A program made the position numbers and the translations under genes. A stretch of 64,000 nucleotides of DNA from Sinorhizobium sp. 6-70 (GTDB taxonomy: Bacteria; Pseudomonadota; Alphaproteobacteria; Rhizobiales; Rhizobiaceae): contig NZ_JASKLS010000018.1 in the NCBI RefSeq assembly GCF_030124375.1, forward strand, positions 1 through 64,000. Reading direction: 5' to 3'. The notes beneath the pieces are model-generated. The model was not told where the DNA came from. It saw only the letters and a list, made by a program, of their open reading frames with translations, and ran no database searches. Below are positions 8,140 through 17,655 of the stretch, one piece after another; the stretch's first letter is position 1, and the number at the start of each line of letters is the position of its first letter.

Positions 8140-9129
8140 ATGAAGATTATGAAATCATTGATGGTCACGGCTGCAGTCGCGATGGCACTCATGGCCAATG
8201 CCGCGCATGCGGAAAACAAGAAGATCGCGCTCGTCGTCAAGGCGCTCGGCATCGGCTTCTTCGAGGCTGCCAACAAGGGTGCGCAGGAAGCCGCCAAGGA
8301 ACTCGGTGACGTCGAGGTCATCTATACCGGACCGACGTCGACGACCGCCGAGGGCCAGATCGAGGTGATCAACTCGCTGATCGCTCAGAAGGTCGATGCG
8401 ATCGCCGTTTCCGCCAACGACACCGATGCGTTGGTGCCGGCTCTGAAGAAGGCGATGGATCGCGGCATCAAGGTCATTTCGTGGGATTCGGGTGTCGCCA
8501 AGGAAGGCCGCCTGATGCATCTCAACCCGTCCTCGAGCCCTCTCATCGGCAACATGATCATCAAGCTTGCTGCTGACAACCTGCCCGAAGGTGGCGACGT
8601 CGCGGTGCTCTCGGCCTCGGCGACGGCAACCAACCAGAACACCTGGATCGCCGAAATGAAGAAGGTCCAGGGCAACTACAAGGGCATCAACGTTGTGACC
8701 ACCGTCTATGGTGACGACCTTGCCGACAAATCCTACCGTGAGACCCAAGGCCTCATTCAGTCCTATCCGAACCTGAAGGCGATCATCGCACCGACCTCGG
8801 TCGGCATCGTCGCGGCAGCCCAGGCGGTTACGGACGCCGGCAAGATCGGCCAGATCAACGTCACCGGCCTTGGTCTGCCTTCCGAAATGGCGGGACACGT
8901 GAAGTCCGGCGCATCGAAGTCCTTCGCGATCTGGAACCCGATCGACCTCGGCTACTCGGCAACGATGATCGCTTACGGCCTCGTCAACGGCGCCGAAGCC
9001 AAGCCCGGCGCGGAACTGAAGATGGGCCGCATGGGAACAGTCAAGCTCGACGACAACAATGAAGGCGCCATGGCCGATCCGTTCGTCTACGATGCCTCGA
9101 ACGTCGAAGAGTTCGCGAAGATCTTCTGA
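8140..9129 (+). CDS. rhaS: Rhamnose ABC transporter, periplasmic substrate-binding protein
   Basis: 329 residues. A signal peptide (residues 1-24, ending ANAAHA) sends it to the periplasm. The rest is a type I periplasmic binding protein of the RbsB/CUT2 class: opening KIALVVKALGIGFFEAANKG, hinge segment GDVAVLSASATATNQN and the late AIWNPIDLGYSATM. It binds rhamnose and hands it to RhaP/RhaQ. The ATG at 8140 follows GGGAGGAG; two earlier Met codons lack such a site. A GC-rich imperfect hairpin around 8044-8081 precedes it. The gap to rhaT holds two strong hairpins that may allow higher expression of this subunit than of the membrane parts. Confidence 0.94.
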   Translation: MKIMKSLMVTAAVAMALMANAAHAENKKIALVVKALGIGFFEAANKGAQEAAKELGDVEVIYTGPTSTTAEGQIEVINSLIAQKVDAIAVSANDTDALVPALKKAMDRGIKVISWDSGVAKEGRLMHLNPSSSPLIGNMIIKLAADNLPEGGDVAVLSASATATNQNTWIAEMKKVQGNYKGINVVTTVYGDDLADKSYRETQGLIQSYPNLKAIIAPTSVGIVAAAQAVTDAGKIGQINVTGLGLPSEMAGHVKSGASKSFAIWNPIDLGYSATMIAYGLVNGAEAKPGAELKMGRMGTVKLDDNNEGAMADPFVYDASNVEEFAKIF

Positions 9130-9146
9130 TCCGCGGAGGGTATTGC

Positions 9147-9295
9147 CCCTCATCCGGCCTGCCGGCCACCTTCTCCCCGCAGGCGGGGAGAAGGGAACAA
9201 GCGGCGCCGCCTCGCCCTCACGAACGTTGAGGTATCCGGCGGCCTGAGGTGTCCCCTCTCCCCGCGAGCGGGGAGAGGGTTAGGGTGAGGGGCAA
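9147..9295. repeat. Two tandem REP-like hairpins between rhaS and rhaT
   Basis: Two 12-bp perfect hairpins with 2-nt loops: CCTTCTCCCCGC/GCGGGGAGAAGG (9169-9194) and CCCTCTCCCCGC/GCGGGGAGAGGG (9254-9279), the second followed by TTAGGGTGAGGGG. This CCCCTCTCCCC-type palindrome is widespread in rhizobial chromosomes. In this place, after the binding-protein gene and before the ATPase gene, it can act like the REP elements of other transport operons, protecting rhaS mRNA or lowering downstream expression. Confidence 0.8.
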
Positions 9296-9405
9296 CCTCA
9301 CTGCCGAGGCCTCACGGCGAAGGCGCTTGAACGAACGACCGCCGCCCAATTGAAACGACTGAACTGGTGGACCCTCTCTTGTTGCAGGACACAACCACAT
9401 CGCGG

Positions 9406-10913
<1,508 letters not shown>

Positions 10914-10917
<4 letters not shown>

Positions 10918-11894
10918 TGGCGAAGCTCCTGAAGAATCGCGAAATCCTGCTCGTCGTCGCCATCGTCGCACTCGTCGCCCTGATCGCTCTGCGCTTCCCC
11001 GCTTTTGTAACTCCGGCAAGCTTTGCCCGCGTTTACAACGACACCTCTATTCTGATCATTCTGGCGCTCGGACAGATGGCGGTGATCCTGACCCGCTGTA
11101 TCGATCTGTCGATGGCTGCAAACCTTGCGTTGAGCGGCATGGTCGCGGCCATGTTGAACACCGCCTTTCCCGGGCTGCCGATTCCTTTGGTCATTCTTGT
11201 CGCGATGGCGCTCGGCGGCCTGCTCGGCATGGTCAACGGAACGCTCGTGTGGAAACTCGACATCCCGCCGATCGTCGTCACGCTCGGAACGCTGACGATT
11301 TATCGCGGTCTGATCTTCCTCCTGACGGATGGCAAGTGGATCAACGCGCACGAGATGAGCGATGCCTTCAAGGGCCTGCCGCGTCTTGAGATCGCCGGCA
11401 TGCCGGTGCTCTCCTGGCTCTCGCTTCTGATGATCGCGCTGATGTTCCTGGTGATGGGCCGCACGCCGCTCGGGCGCGCCTTCTATGCCGTCGGCGGCAA
11501 TCCGCATGCCGCCGTCTATACGGGTATCGATGTCGGCCGCACGCGCTTCTTCGCCTATTGCCTTTCGGGCACGCTCGCCGGCCTCTCCGGCTATCTCTGG
11601 GTGTCGCGCTATGCGGTCGCCTATGTCGACATCGCTGCCGGCTTCGAGCTCGATATCATCGCGGCCTGCGTCATCGGCGGCATCTCGATTGCCGGCGGAA
11701 TCGGCTCGGTGGCAGGCGCCGTACTCGGCGCGCTATTCCTTGGCGTCATCAAGAACGCACTGCCGGTCATCAACATCTCCCCCTTCGCGCAGATGGCGAT
11801 TTCCGGAACGGTCATCATCATCGCGGTCGCCGTCAACGCCCGTGCCGAAAAGCGCAAGGGCCGGGTCATTCTTAGAAAAGCGGAGGCGGTCTGA
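10914..11894 (+). CDS. rhaP: Rhamnose ABC transporter, permease 1
   Basis: 326 residues with about eight to ten hydrophobic spans and the CUT2/RbsC permease signatures CIDLSMAANLALSG near residue 60 and the Gly-rich CVIGGISIAGGIGSVAGAVLGALF late in the protein. It forms half of the membrane channel for rhamnose, with RhaQ as the other half. Its ATG overlaps the rhaT stop by 4 bp (ATGA) and its own stop shares one base with the rhaQ start, so translation is coupled through the transporter genes. Confidence 0.92.
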
Positions 11895-12898
11895 TGACGG
11901 ACGCTCACCTTTCTCCCCGCCACATTCCAGACCGGCTGCAGGGCCGCGGTGCCCGCATCCTGAAGAGCTGGGAAAGCCTGCTGCTTGTCGTCGCGATCGC
12001 GATCTTTCTCGGCAATTCGCTGGCGTCGCCCTATTTCCTCGATCCGTGGAACCTCTCCGACGCCACCTTCAATTTCACCGAGAAGGCGATGATTGCCTTC
12101 GCCATGGCGCTCGTCATCATCTCCGGCGAGATCGATCTGTCGGTCGCCTCGATCATCGCGCTCGCCTCGACGGCAATGGGCTATGCCGTGCAATTGGGCG
12201 TGGACACACCGGCACTCGTCGCGATCGGACTTGGCGTCGGGCTCATCTGCGGCATGGTCAACGGGTTGCTGATCACCGGCCTCGGCCTGCCGTCGATCGT
12301 GGTGACGATCGGCACGATGAGCCTGTTTCGCGGGCTCTCCTTCATCGTCCTCGGCGACCAGGCCTTTACCGGTTATCCCAAAAGCTTCGCCTGGTTCGGG
12401 CAGGGCTATGTCTGGTGGGTCTTCTCGTTCGAGTTCACGCTCTTCGTGCTGCTCGCCGTCGTTTATGGCGTGCTCCTGCACAAGACGAATTTCGGCCGCG
12501 CTGTCTATGCCATCGGCAACAACCAGACCGCAGCGCTGTTTTCGGGCGTGCGCGTCGCGCGGGTGAAGTTCATCCTCTTCCTGCTCACCGGGCTGATGGC
12601 GGGGCTCGCCTCGATCTGCCTTACCTCCCGCCTTGGCTCGACGCGTCCCTCGATCGCACTCGGCTGGGAGCTGGAGGTGGTAACGATGGTCGTCCTCGGC
12701 GGCGTCAACATTCTCGGCGGCTCGGGCACCATTCCCGGTGTCGTGCTGGCGGCGCTGATCATGGGCATGGTGACATTCGGCTTTGGCCTCTTGAATGTGC
12801 CCGGCATCGTCATGTCGATCTTCATCGGCCTGCTGCTAATCTCGGTCATCGCGCTTCCGATCCTTTGGCAGCGCGCCCGCCGTCGTCTTGCACATTGA
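11894..12898 (+). CDS. rhaQ: Rhamnose ABC transporter, permease 2
   Basis: 334 residues, same RbsC-like permease family as the preceding gene but clearly diverged. Signatures are EIDLSVASIIALAS and MVVLGGVNILGGSGTIPGVV, with around eight to ten membrane spans. A soluble N-terminal tail of roughly 30 residues precedes the first span. It is expected to pair with RhaP in the inner membrane. The start shares one base with the rhaP stop (TGATG), and rhaU begins 10 bp after its stop. Confidence 0.92.
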   Translation: MTDAHLSPRHIPDRLQGRGARILKSWESLLLVVAIAIFLGNSLASPYFLDPWNLSDATFNFTEKAMIAFAMALVIISGEIDLSVASIIALASTAMGYAVQLGVDTPALVAIGLGVGLICGMVNGLLITGLGLPSIVVTIGTMSLFRGLSFIVLGDQAFTGYPKSFAWFGQGYVWWVFSFEFTLFVLLAVVYGVLLHKTNFGRAVYAIGNNQTAALFSGVRVARVKFILFLLTGLMAGLASICLTSRLGSTRPSIALGWELEVVTMVVLGGVNILGGSGTIPGVVLAALIMGMVTFGFGLLNVPGIVMSIFIGLLLISVIALPILWQRARRRLAH

Positions 12899-12908
12899 GG
12901 TCTCTTCC

Positions 12909-13223
12909 ATGGAAAAATACGCCTTCCGCATGCGGCTCAACCCAGGAATGGCCGACGAATACAAGGCACGCCATGATGCGATCTGGCCCGAGCTGGTTGT
13001 CCTGCTCAAGGAAGCGGGAATTTCCGACTATTCGATCCACCTCGACGAAGAGACCAACCTGCTTTTCGGCGTGCTCTGGCGGACCGATACGCACGGGATG
13101 GCGGAGCTTCCCTCGCATCCGGTGATGCGGAAATGGTGGGCCTATATGGCGGACGTCATGGAGACCCGCGCCGACAACGAGCCGGTTGCCGTGCCGTTGA
13201 AGACCGTTTTCCATCTGAGCTGA
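12909..13223 (+). CDS. rhaU: L-rhamnose mutarotase
   Basis: 104 residues, the usual size of the dimeric ferredoxin-like L-rhamnose mutarotase (RhaM/RhaU), which interconverts alpha and beta rhamnopyranose after uptake. Family hallmarks are EYKARHDAIWPEL with the catalytic-region His, YSIHLDEETNLLFG, and the tryptophan pair in VMRKWWAYMADVM. The ATG at 12909 was chosen because the protein from here matches the family length. Its stop overlaps the rhaK start. Confidence 0.93.
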   Translation: MEKYAFRMRLNPGMADEYKARHDAIWPELVVLLKEAGISDYSIHLDEETNLLFGVLWRTDTHGMAELPSHPVMRKWWAYMADVMETRADNEPVAVPLKTVFHLS

Positions 13224-14614
13224 TGATGAAGACGGTCGCTGTCATCGACATAGGCAAGACGAACGCCAAGGTCGCGCTGGTCGATCTCGACCGGTTCGAG
13301 GAAATCGCCGTGCGCAAGACGGGCAACGGCGTCATCGACGGCGGCCTCTACCCGCACTTCGATATCGAGCACCTTTGGCGCTTCATTCTCGACAGCCTCG
13401 CATCACTTCATCGCGAGCACAGGGTGGACGCCATATCGGTTACCACACACGGGGCGACCGCGGTTCTGGTTGACGATGCCGGCGATCTTGCGTTGCCGGT
13501 CCTGGATTACGAATTCGCCGGACCGGACGCGCGCGCGGAGGACTACGACCGCGTTCGTGCGCCATTCTCGGAGACCGGCTCGGCGCGCCTGCCGATGGGC
13601 CTGAATGTCGGCGCACAGCTGTTCTGGCAGGAGCGCATGTTTCCGGAGCACTTCGCGAAGGTCACGACGATCGTGACCTATGCGCAGTACTGGTCCTACC
13701 GGCTGACAGGCGTCAGAGCGAACGAATTGACTTCGCTCGGCTGCCACACCGACCTCTGGAATCCGAAGGCCGCAGGTTTTTCTTCGATGGTCGAGGCACT
13801 CGGCTGGCGCAAACTCTTCGCACCCGTGCGCAAAGCGAGCGACGTGCTTGGCGGGCTGCTGCAACATTTGGCGGATGAAACGGGCTTGCCGCGAAATCTG
13901 CCGGTCTATTGCGGGATCCACGACTCCAATGCCTCGTTGCTACCGCATCTGCTGACGCGCAACGCACCCTTCTCGGTCGTTTCGACCGGGACCTGGGTTG
14001 TCATCCTGTCGGTCGGCGGCGACCGGGTGGAACTCGATGAGAAGCGCGACACGCTGATCAACGTCAACGCGCTCGGCGATCCGGTGCCCTCGGCCCGGTT
14101 CATGGGCGGCCGCGCCTTCTCGACCCTTATGGGCGAGAATCCGCCCGCCGGTTCGCTGGAGGCGGAAGGCAAGGTTCTGGCTGCGGGCCACATGCTGCTG
14201 CCGTCGGTGCCGGTCGGCTCCGGCCCTTTCCCTTCGACCAGCGCGCGCTGGACGACCGACGAAAGGGCGCTTGCTCCGGCCGAGCGGCTTGCCGTCGTTT
14301 CCTTTCATCTTGCACTGATGACGGCGACATGCCTTGATCTCATCGGAGCAAGGGGCGAGATCGTTGTCGAAGGGCCTTTTGCCGCCAACGCCGCCTATTT
14401 GCGGATGCTCGCCGCGGCCACCGGGAGACAGGTCCTTGCCGACAGCCACAGCGCCACCGGAACCAGCCTTGGTGCGGCCTGCCTCGTGACCGGCGTTCGC
14501 GTCCACACAGGGGCAGAACGTTTCAAGGGTAGCGTCTCGGATGATTATGCGAGATACGCCGAGGAATGGCGCGCACTCACTGCGGCGCACGTAGAGCGCG
14601 CAGTCGACGCCTAA
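13223..14614 (+). CDS. rhaK: Rhamnulokinase-type FGGY sugar kinase
   Basis: 463 residues of the FGGY kinase family. The N-terminal phosphate-binding loop is VIDIGKTNAKV, followed by VTTHGATAVLV; the second actin-like lobe carries STGTWVVILS and the late Gly-rich TGTSLGAACLV. It phosphorylates L-rhamnulose, the step between RhaI and RhaD. In R. leguminosarum the kinase is also required for rhamnose transport by the ABC system, which fits its place at the end of the transporter operon. Two adjacent ATG codons (13223, 13226) overlap the rhaU stop; either may be used. Confidence 0.92.
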   Translation: MMKTVAVIDIGKTNAKVALVDLDRFEEIAVRKTGNGVIDGGLYPHFDIEHLWRFILDSLASLHREHRVDAISVTTHGATAVLVDDAGDLALPVLDYEFAGPDARAEDYDRVRAPFSETGSARLPMGLNVGAQLFWQERMFPEHFAKVTTIVTYAQYWSYRLTGVRANELTSLGCHTDLWNPKAAGFSSMVEALGWRKLFAPVRKASDVLGGLLQHLADETGLPRNLPVYCGIHDSNASLLPHLLTRNAPFSVVSTGTWVVILSVGGDRVELDEKRDTLINVNALGDPVPSARFMGGRAFSTLMGENPPAGSLEAEGKVLAAGHMLLPSVPVGSGPFPSTSARWTTDERALAPAERLAVVSFHLALMTATCLDLIGARGEIVVEGPFAANAAYLRMLAAATGRQVLADSHSATGTSLGAACLVTGVRVHTGAERFKGSVSDDYARYAEEWRALTAAHVERAVDA

Positions 14615-14674
14615 AGTCTACCCGATGTAATGTGATGGACGCGCGAAGTAGAACGGTCGCGTTGCGTAAACCAA

Positions 14675-14788
14675 TCAGAAAACCGCGTTCCGGTTTAGCG
14701 ACCGGTTATGTTCCAGATTGATGACAATCGAAACTGCCGCCATTGTCAGGATTGCAGTGATGGCGGCGCCTATTCCAAGAACAATCAT
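14675..14788 (-). CDS. Candidate 37-residue membrane protein
   Basis: On the minus strand an ATG at 14788 is preceded by AGGA at an 8-base spacing. The 37-residue product begins with a hydrophobic helix (VLGIGAAITAILTMAAVSIV) and ends with a short basic tail rich in Asn and Arg. It sits alone between rhaK and the che operon, facing rhaK. The form is typical of single-span small proteins; there is no homology evidence here. Confidence 0.4.
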   Translation of the reverse strand: MIVLGIGAAITAILTMAAVSIVINLEHNRSLNRNAVF

Positions 14789-15110
14789 TGTTCATTTCCT
14801 GTTGGCGCACCATCATGATGTCGCCCAGCCCGTGTGAAAGTTACTGCCGGCGGCCCGCGCCTTTTTCACTGTCGCTTTCGATACGAGATCGCAAGTAGAA
14901 GCACAACTCTAAACTCTTGTGATTGAAAACCTGTTGTTGCACGCATCGAATAGTGCAGTTTCGCTGCAGTGCAAAAATAAGGCCGGCCGGAAGTCCAGTG
15001 AATTTTAGCCATTCCAATTAGGGGGCCAGGAACCGTTAACTTTCAAGCAACGAATTAACCATAAACATGGTCGCACACGTCGGAATAGGAAAGTCTCAGC
15101 TACTCCTCAA
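14789..15110. other. Intergenic region upstream of the che operon
   Basis: No gene is visible. It is more A/T-rich than its surroundings, especially around 14890-15070, and contains two TTAAC words (TTAACTTTC and AATTAACCATAAAC) separated by about 14 bp, a spacing unlike a standard CtrA site. The che leader with the flagellin-like motif starts at 15111. Confidence 0.5.
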
Positions 15111-15150
15111 GGCATGACGCCGCCCCGCCGTACCGGTTCCGGTCCGGTAT
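15111..15150 (+). promoter_or_regulatory. Class III-type motif upstream of che operon
   Basis: GGCATGACGCCG (15111-15122), CCGGT (15133-15137) and CCGGTAT (15144-15150) repeat the block arrangement in front of the three flagellin genes. The distance from the first G to CCGGT is 22 bp here and 23-24 bp at the flagellins. It lies about 150 bp before icpA, leaving a long leader. Confidence 0.55.
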
Positions 15151-15296
15151 CTATTCTTCACCGAAATTACTTGCGGGATGGACGATGGCAGACGCTGCGG
15201 CGCGCTGATCGCATCGATCGGGCGTAACCACCGCTGGCCTTCTGGCTGGTCAGATCCCCAAGTCAGTTTCGATTGCGTACCAGGCCGGGGATTAGC

Positions 15297-16931
15297 GTGA
15301 AGCACGACGCGTCGTCAGAACAGGCAAGAAGGGGCCAAGCGGGAAGCTTGCTTGAGCGCCTGCGTTTTGCCGGGCTCGACGAAGACGGCTGCGCGCTTCT
15401 GCGCCACCACCGCCAGGCCCTCTCGCCGCGCATCGAGCTTGCGCTACGGGATCTCTTTCAACGGTTTCAAACCCATCCGGAGGCCGTCCGCCACTTCGAA
15501 AGTGACCGCCAGCTCGATCGTCTGCACGACCTGCAATCGTCGCATTGGAATGTGCTGACCGATGCCCGTTTCGATGGGCTTTATGCGGAGCGCGTGAAAG
15601 TGCTTGCCGATACGGAAGGCCGCATGGGGCTCGACCCCCGCTGGCAGGTCGCAAGTCACGCGGTGGTACTGGAGCATTTGCTGACCGGCCTCGTCGAGGA
15701 CGCGTGGCCCAGCTCGCTGCTTCCCTTCGGCAAGGCGCGCAAGAAGGAACTCTGCAATCTCGTCGCCGCGCTCGTGCGCACCGCCTTCGTCGATACGGAG
15801 ATCGCGGTGTCGCTGCGTTTCAACGCCTTGCGCCAGCAGCATCAACGGCAAATGGCCGAGCAGCGCAGGGATGACGAGACGGAGGTCAGCGACCTTTTCT
15901 CAAGCTTTCTGGAAGCTCTCGGTGACGGTGACCTTGCCGCCCGCCTGCCAGAAGACGCTTCGGATGCCTATCAACCGATTGTCGCACGCCTCAATGCGTC
16001 CCTGGATCAGATTCAGGCGGCGCTGAAATCCGCGGACGAGCGTAGCGCAGCGGCAGAAGCGATGATCTCGGAACTGCACGCCCGCGCGGCTGAATTCTCC
16101 GGCAGGGCTGGAGGCGAAGCCGAGGCGCTCTCCCGTCAGGCGGCAACGCTCGACGGCATGACCGGACGCATGCAAGCCGGATCGGCGCGCATCGGTGAAA
16201 CCGAGGCAAAGGCGAACGAGACGCGCATTGCCGTAGAGCGGAGCGGTGAGGTTGCCGGTCAGGCGATTTCGGCGATGGCCGACATCGAGGCGTCTGCCGA
16301 AAAGATCGGTCAGATCATCGGCGTGATCGACGAAATTGCCTTCCAGACCAATCTTCTGGCTCTCAACGCCGGCATCGAGGCGGCGCGCGCCGGCGAGAGC
16401 GGCCGCGGCTTCGCGGTGGTCGCCCAGGAGGTCCGCGCACTTGCCCAGCGCTCCGGCGAGGCGGCGCGCGAGATCAAGCAGCTTGTTACCGGAACCAAGG
16501 CCCAGGTCGAGGCCGGCGTCGAGATGGTCGGCCGAACGCAGGATGCGATCAACAGCATCGTCGAGCAGGTGATTTCCATCAACGCGGCGGTCTCGGGCAT
16601 CGCCCGCGACGCCGAAGACCAGGTGAGCGATCTTCGTACCGCCACCACCGAAATCGGCGGCATCTCGCAAGCGATGCAGCAAAGCGCGGCGCTGGCGGAA
16701 AACGCTGCGAGATCGTCAGGCGACCTTAGTGCGGTCATCGAGGAACTCGGCCGGACGGTCCGCAGGTTCCGTCTCGAACAGCCTCAGACGGGACGGGCAG
16801 CGGCGACCCGCAGCCCGGCTCTCTCGCCCGCATCGCAGCGCGCGCCGGGGCAGGCTAGCGACGGCGACGCGATCGCTCTGTTCGACGACGGCGCTGTCAC
16901 CGGACGACATGTTGCGGGACGGCACCACTAG
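15297..16931 (+). CDS. icpA: Soluble globin-coupled chemoreceptor
   Basis: 544 residues from a GTG at 15297 preceded by GGGG; a TTG at 15273 would add eight residues. Residues ~15-185 form a protoglobin (HemAT-like) sensor domain, which in this family binds heme and oxygen. There are no membrane segments, so the receptor is cytoplasmic. A linker leads to the MCP signalling domain with the hairpin tip EIAFQTNLLALNAGIEAARA near residue 345, the contact site for CheA and CheW. The tail ends in His-His without the receptor pentapeptide that tethers CheR. First gene of the che operon, as in S. meliloti. Confidence 0.9.
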   Translation: MKHDASSEQARRGQAGSLLERLRFAGLDEDGCALLRHHRQALSPRIELALRDLFQRFQTHPEAVRHFESDRQLDRLHDLQSSHWNVLTDARFDGLYAERVKVLADTEGRMGLDPRWQVASHAVVLEHLLTGLVEDAWPSSLLPFGKARKKELCNLVAALVRTAFVDTEIAVSLRFNALRQQHQRQMAEQRRDDETEVSDLFSSFLEALGDGDLAARLPEDASDAYQPIVARLNASLDQIQAALKSADERSAAAEAMISELHARAAEFSGRAGGEAEALSRQAATLDGMTGRMQAGSARIGETEAKANETRIAVERSGEVAGQAISAMADIEASAEKIGQIIGVIDEIAFQTNLLALNAGIEAARAGESGRGFAVVAQEVRALAQRSGEAAREIKQLVTGTKAQVEAGVEMVGRTQDAINSIVEQVISINAAVSGIARDAEDQVSDLRTATTEIGGISQAMQQSAALAENAARSSGDLSAVIEELGRTVRRFRLEQPQTGRAAATRSPALSPASQRAPGQASDGDAIALFDDGAVTGRHVAGRHH

Positions 16932-16973
16932 TCTTGGGCAAGAGATTTAAAGCAGGCAGGCGAGGAAACCGAA

Positions 16974-17267
16974 ATGGCCAGCAAGAAGACCGCTCAGAAG
17001 ACGCTCAGGCTCGCTCCTGTGCTCGATCTGAACGAGGCGACGGCGCTGCATGAAAAGCTGCTGGCGCTGAAAGGCAACGCAGTCGCCATCGATGCCTCCG
17101 CTGTCGAGCGGATCGGTGCGCTCTGCGTTCAGGTGCTGATCGCCGGCGCAAGAAATTGGGAAGAACAGCAGCTGTCTTTCACCTTTGCAAAGGTGTCGGA
17201 CGCCTTCGTTAAAACGACACAGCTCATCGGCGTGGACATCGATCCCCTGATGGCAAAGGAGATTTGA
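16974..17267 (+). CDS. cheS: CheS, STAS-domain partner of CheA
   Basis: 97 residues forming one small STAS-type domain (pattern RLAPVLDLNEATALHEKLLAL, then AIDASAVERIGALCVQVLIAG). The size and place between icpA and cheY1 match S. meliloti CheS, which binds CheA and increases drainage of phosphate from CheY1 back through CheA. It therefore helps to end the motor signal in bacteria that lack CheZ. The stop is 3 bp before the cheY1 start. Confidence 0.9.
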   Translation: MASKKTAQKTLRLAPVLDLNEATALHEKLLALKGNAVAIDASAVERIGALCVQVLIAGARNWEEQQLSFTFAKVSDAFVKTTQLIGVDIDPLMAKEI

Positions 17268-17270
17268 GAA

Positions 17271-17636
17271 ATGAAGAAGAGAGTTCTGACTGTCGACGAC
17301 TCCCGGACGATCCGGAACATGCTTCTCGTCACGCTCAACAATGCCGGATTCGAAACGATTCAGGCGGAGGACGGCGTCGAAGGTCTCGAGGTCCTCGAGG
17401 AGGCCAATCCGGACGTCATCGTCACGGACATCAACATGCCGCGCCTCGACGGCTTCGGTTTCATCGAGGGCGTGCGCAAGAACGACCGCTACCGCGCCGT
17501 GCCAATCCTCGTGCTGACCACGGAGAGCGATGCTGAAAAGAAGAACCGCGCACGGCAGGCAGGTGCCACCGGCTGGATCGTCAAACCGTTCGACCCGACC
17601 AAGCTGATCGATGCAATCGAGCGCGTAACGGCCTGA
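17271..17636 (+). CDS. cheY1: Response regulator CheY1 (phosphate sink)
   Basis: 121-residue single receiver domain. The acidic pair is D9-D10, the phosphoacceptor is D53 (VTDINMP), and the conserved Thr (LTTES) and Lys (VKPFDP) are present. In S. meliloti CheY1 does not drive the motor but drains phosphate from CheA and so from CheY2. A GAG-rich ribosome binding site precedes the ATG, which lies 3 bp after cheS. Confidence 0.93.
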   Translation: MKKRVLTVDDSRTIRNMLLVTLNNAGFETIQAEDGVEGLEVLEEANPDVIVTDINMPRLDGFGFIEGVRKNDRYRAVPILVLTTESDAEKKNRARQAGATGWIVKPFDPTKLIDAIERVTA

Positions 17637-17655
17637 AATCCGAGGACAGCCTCCA

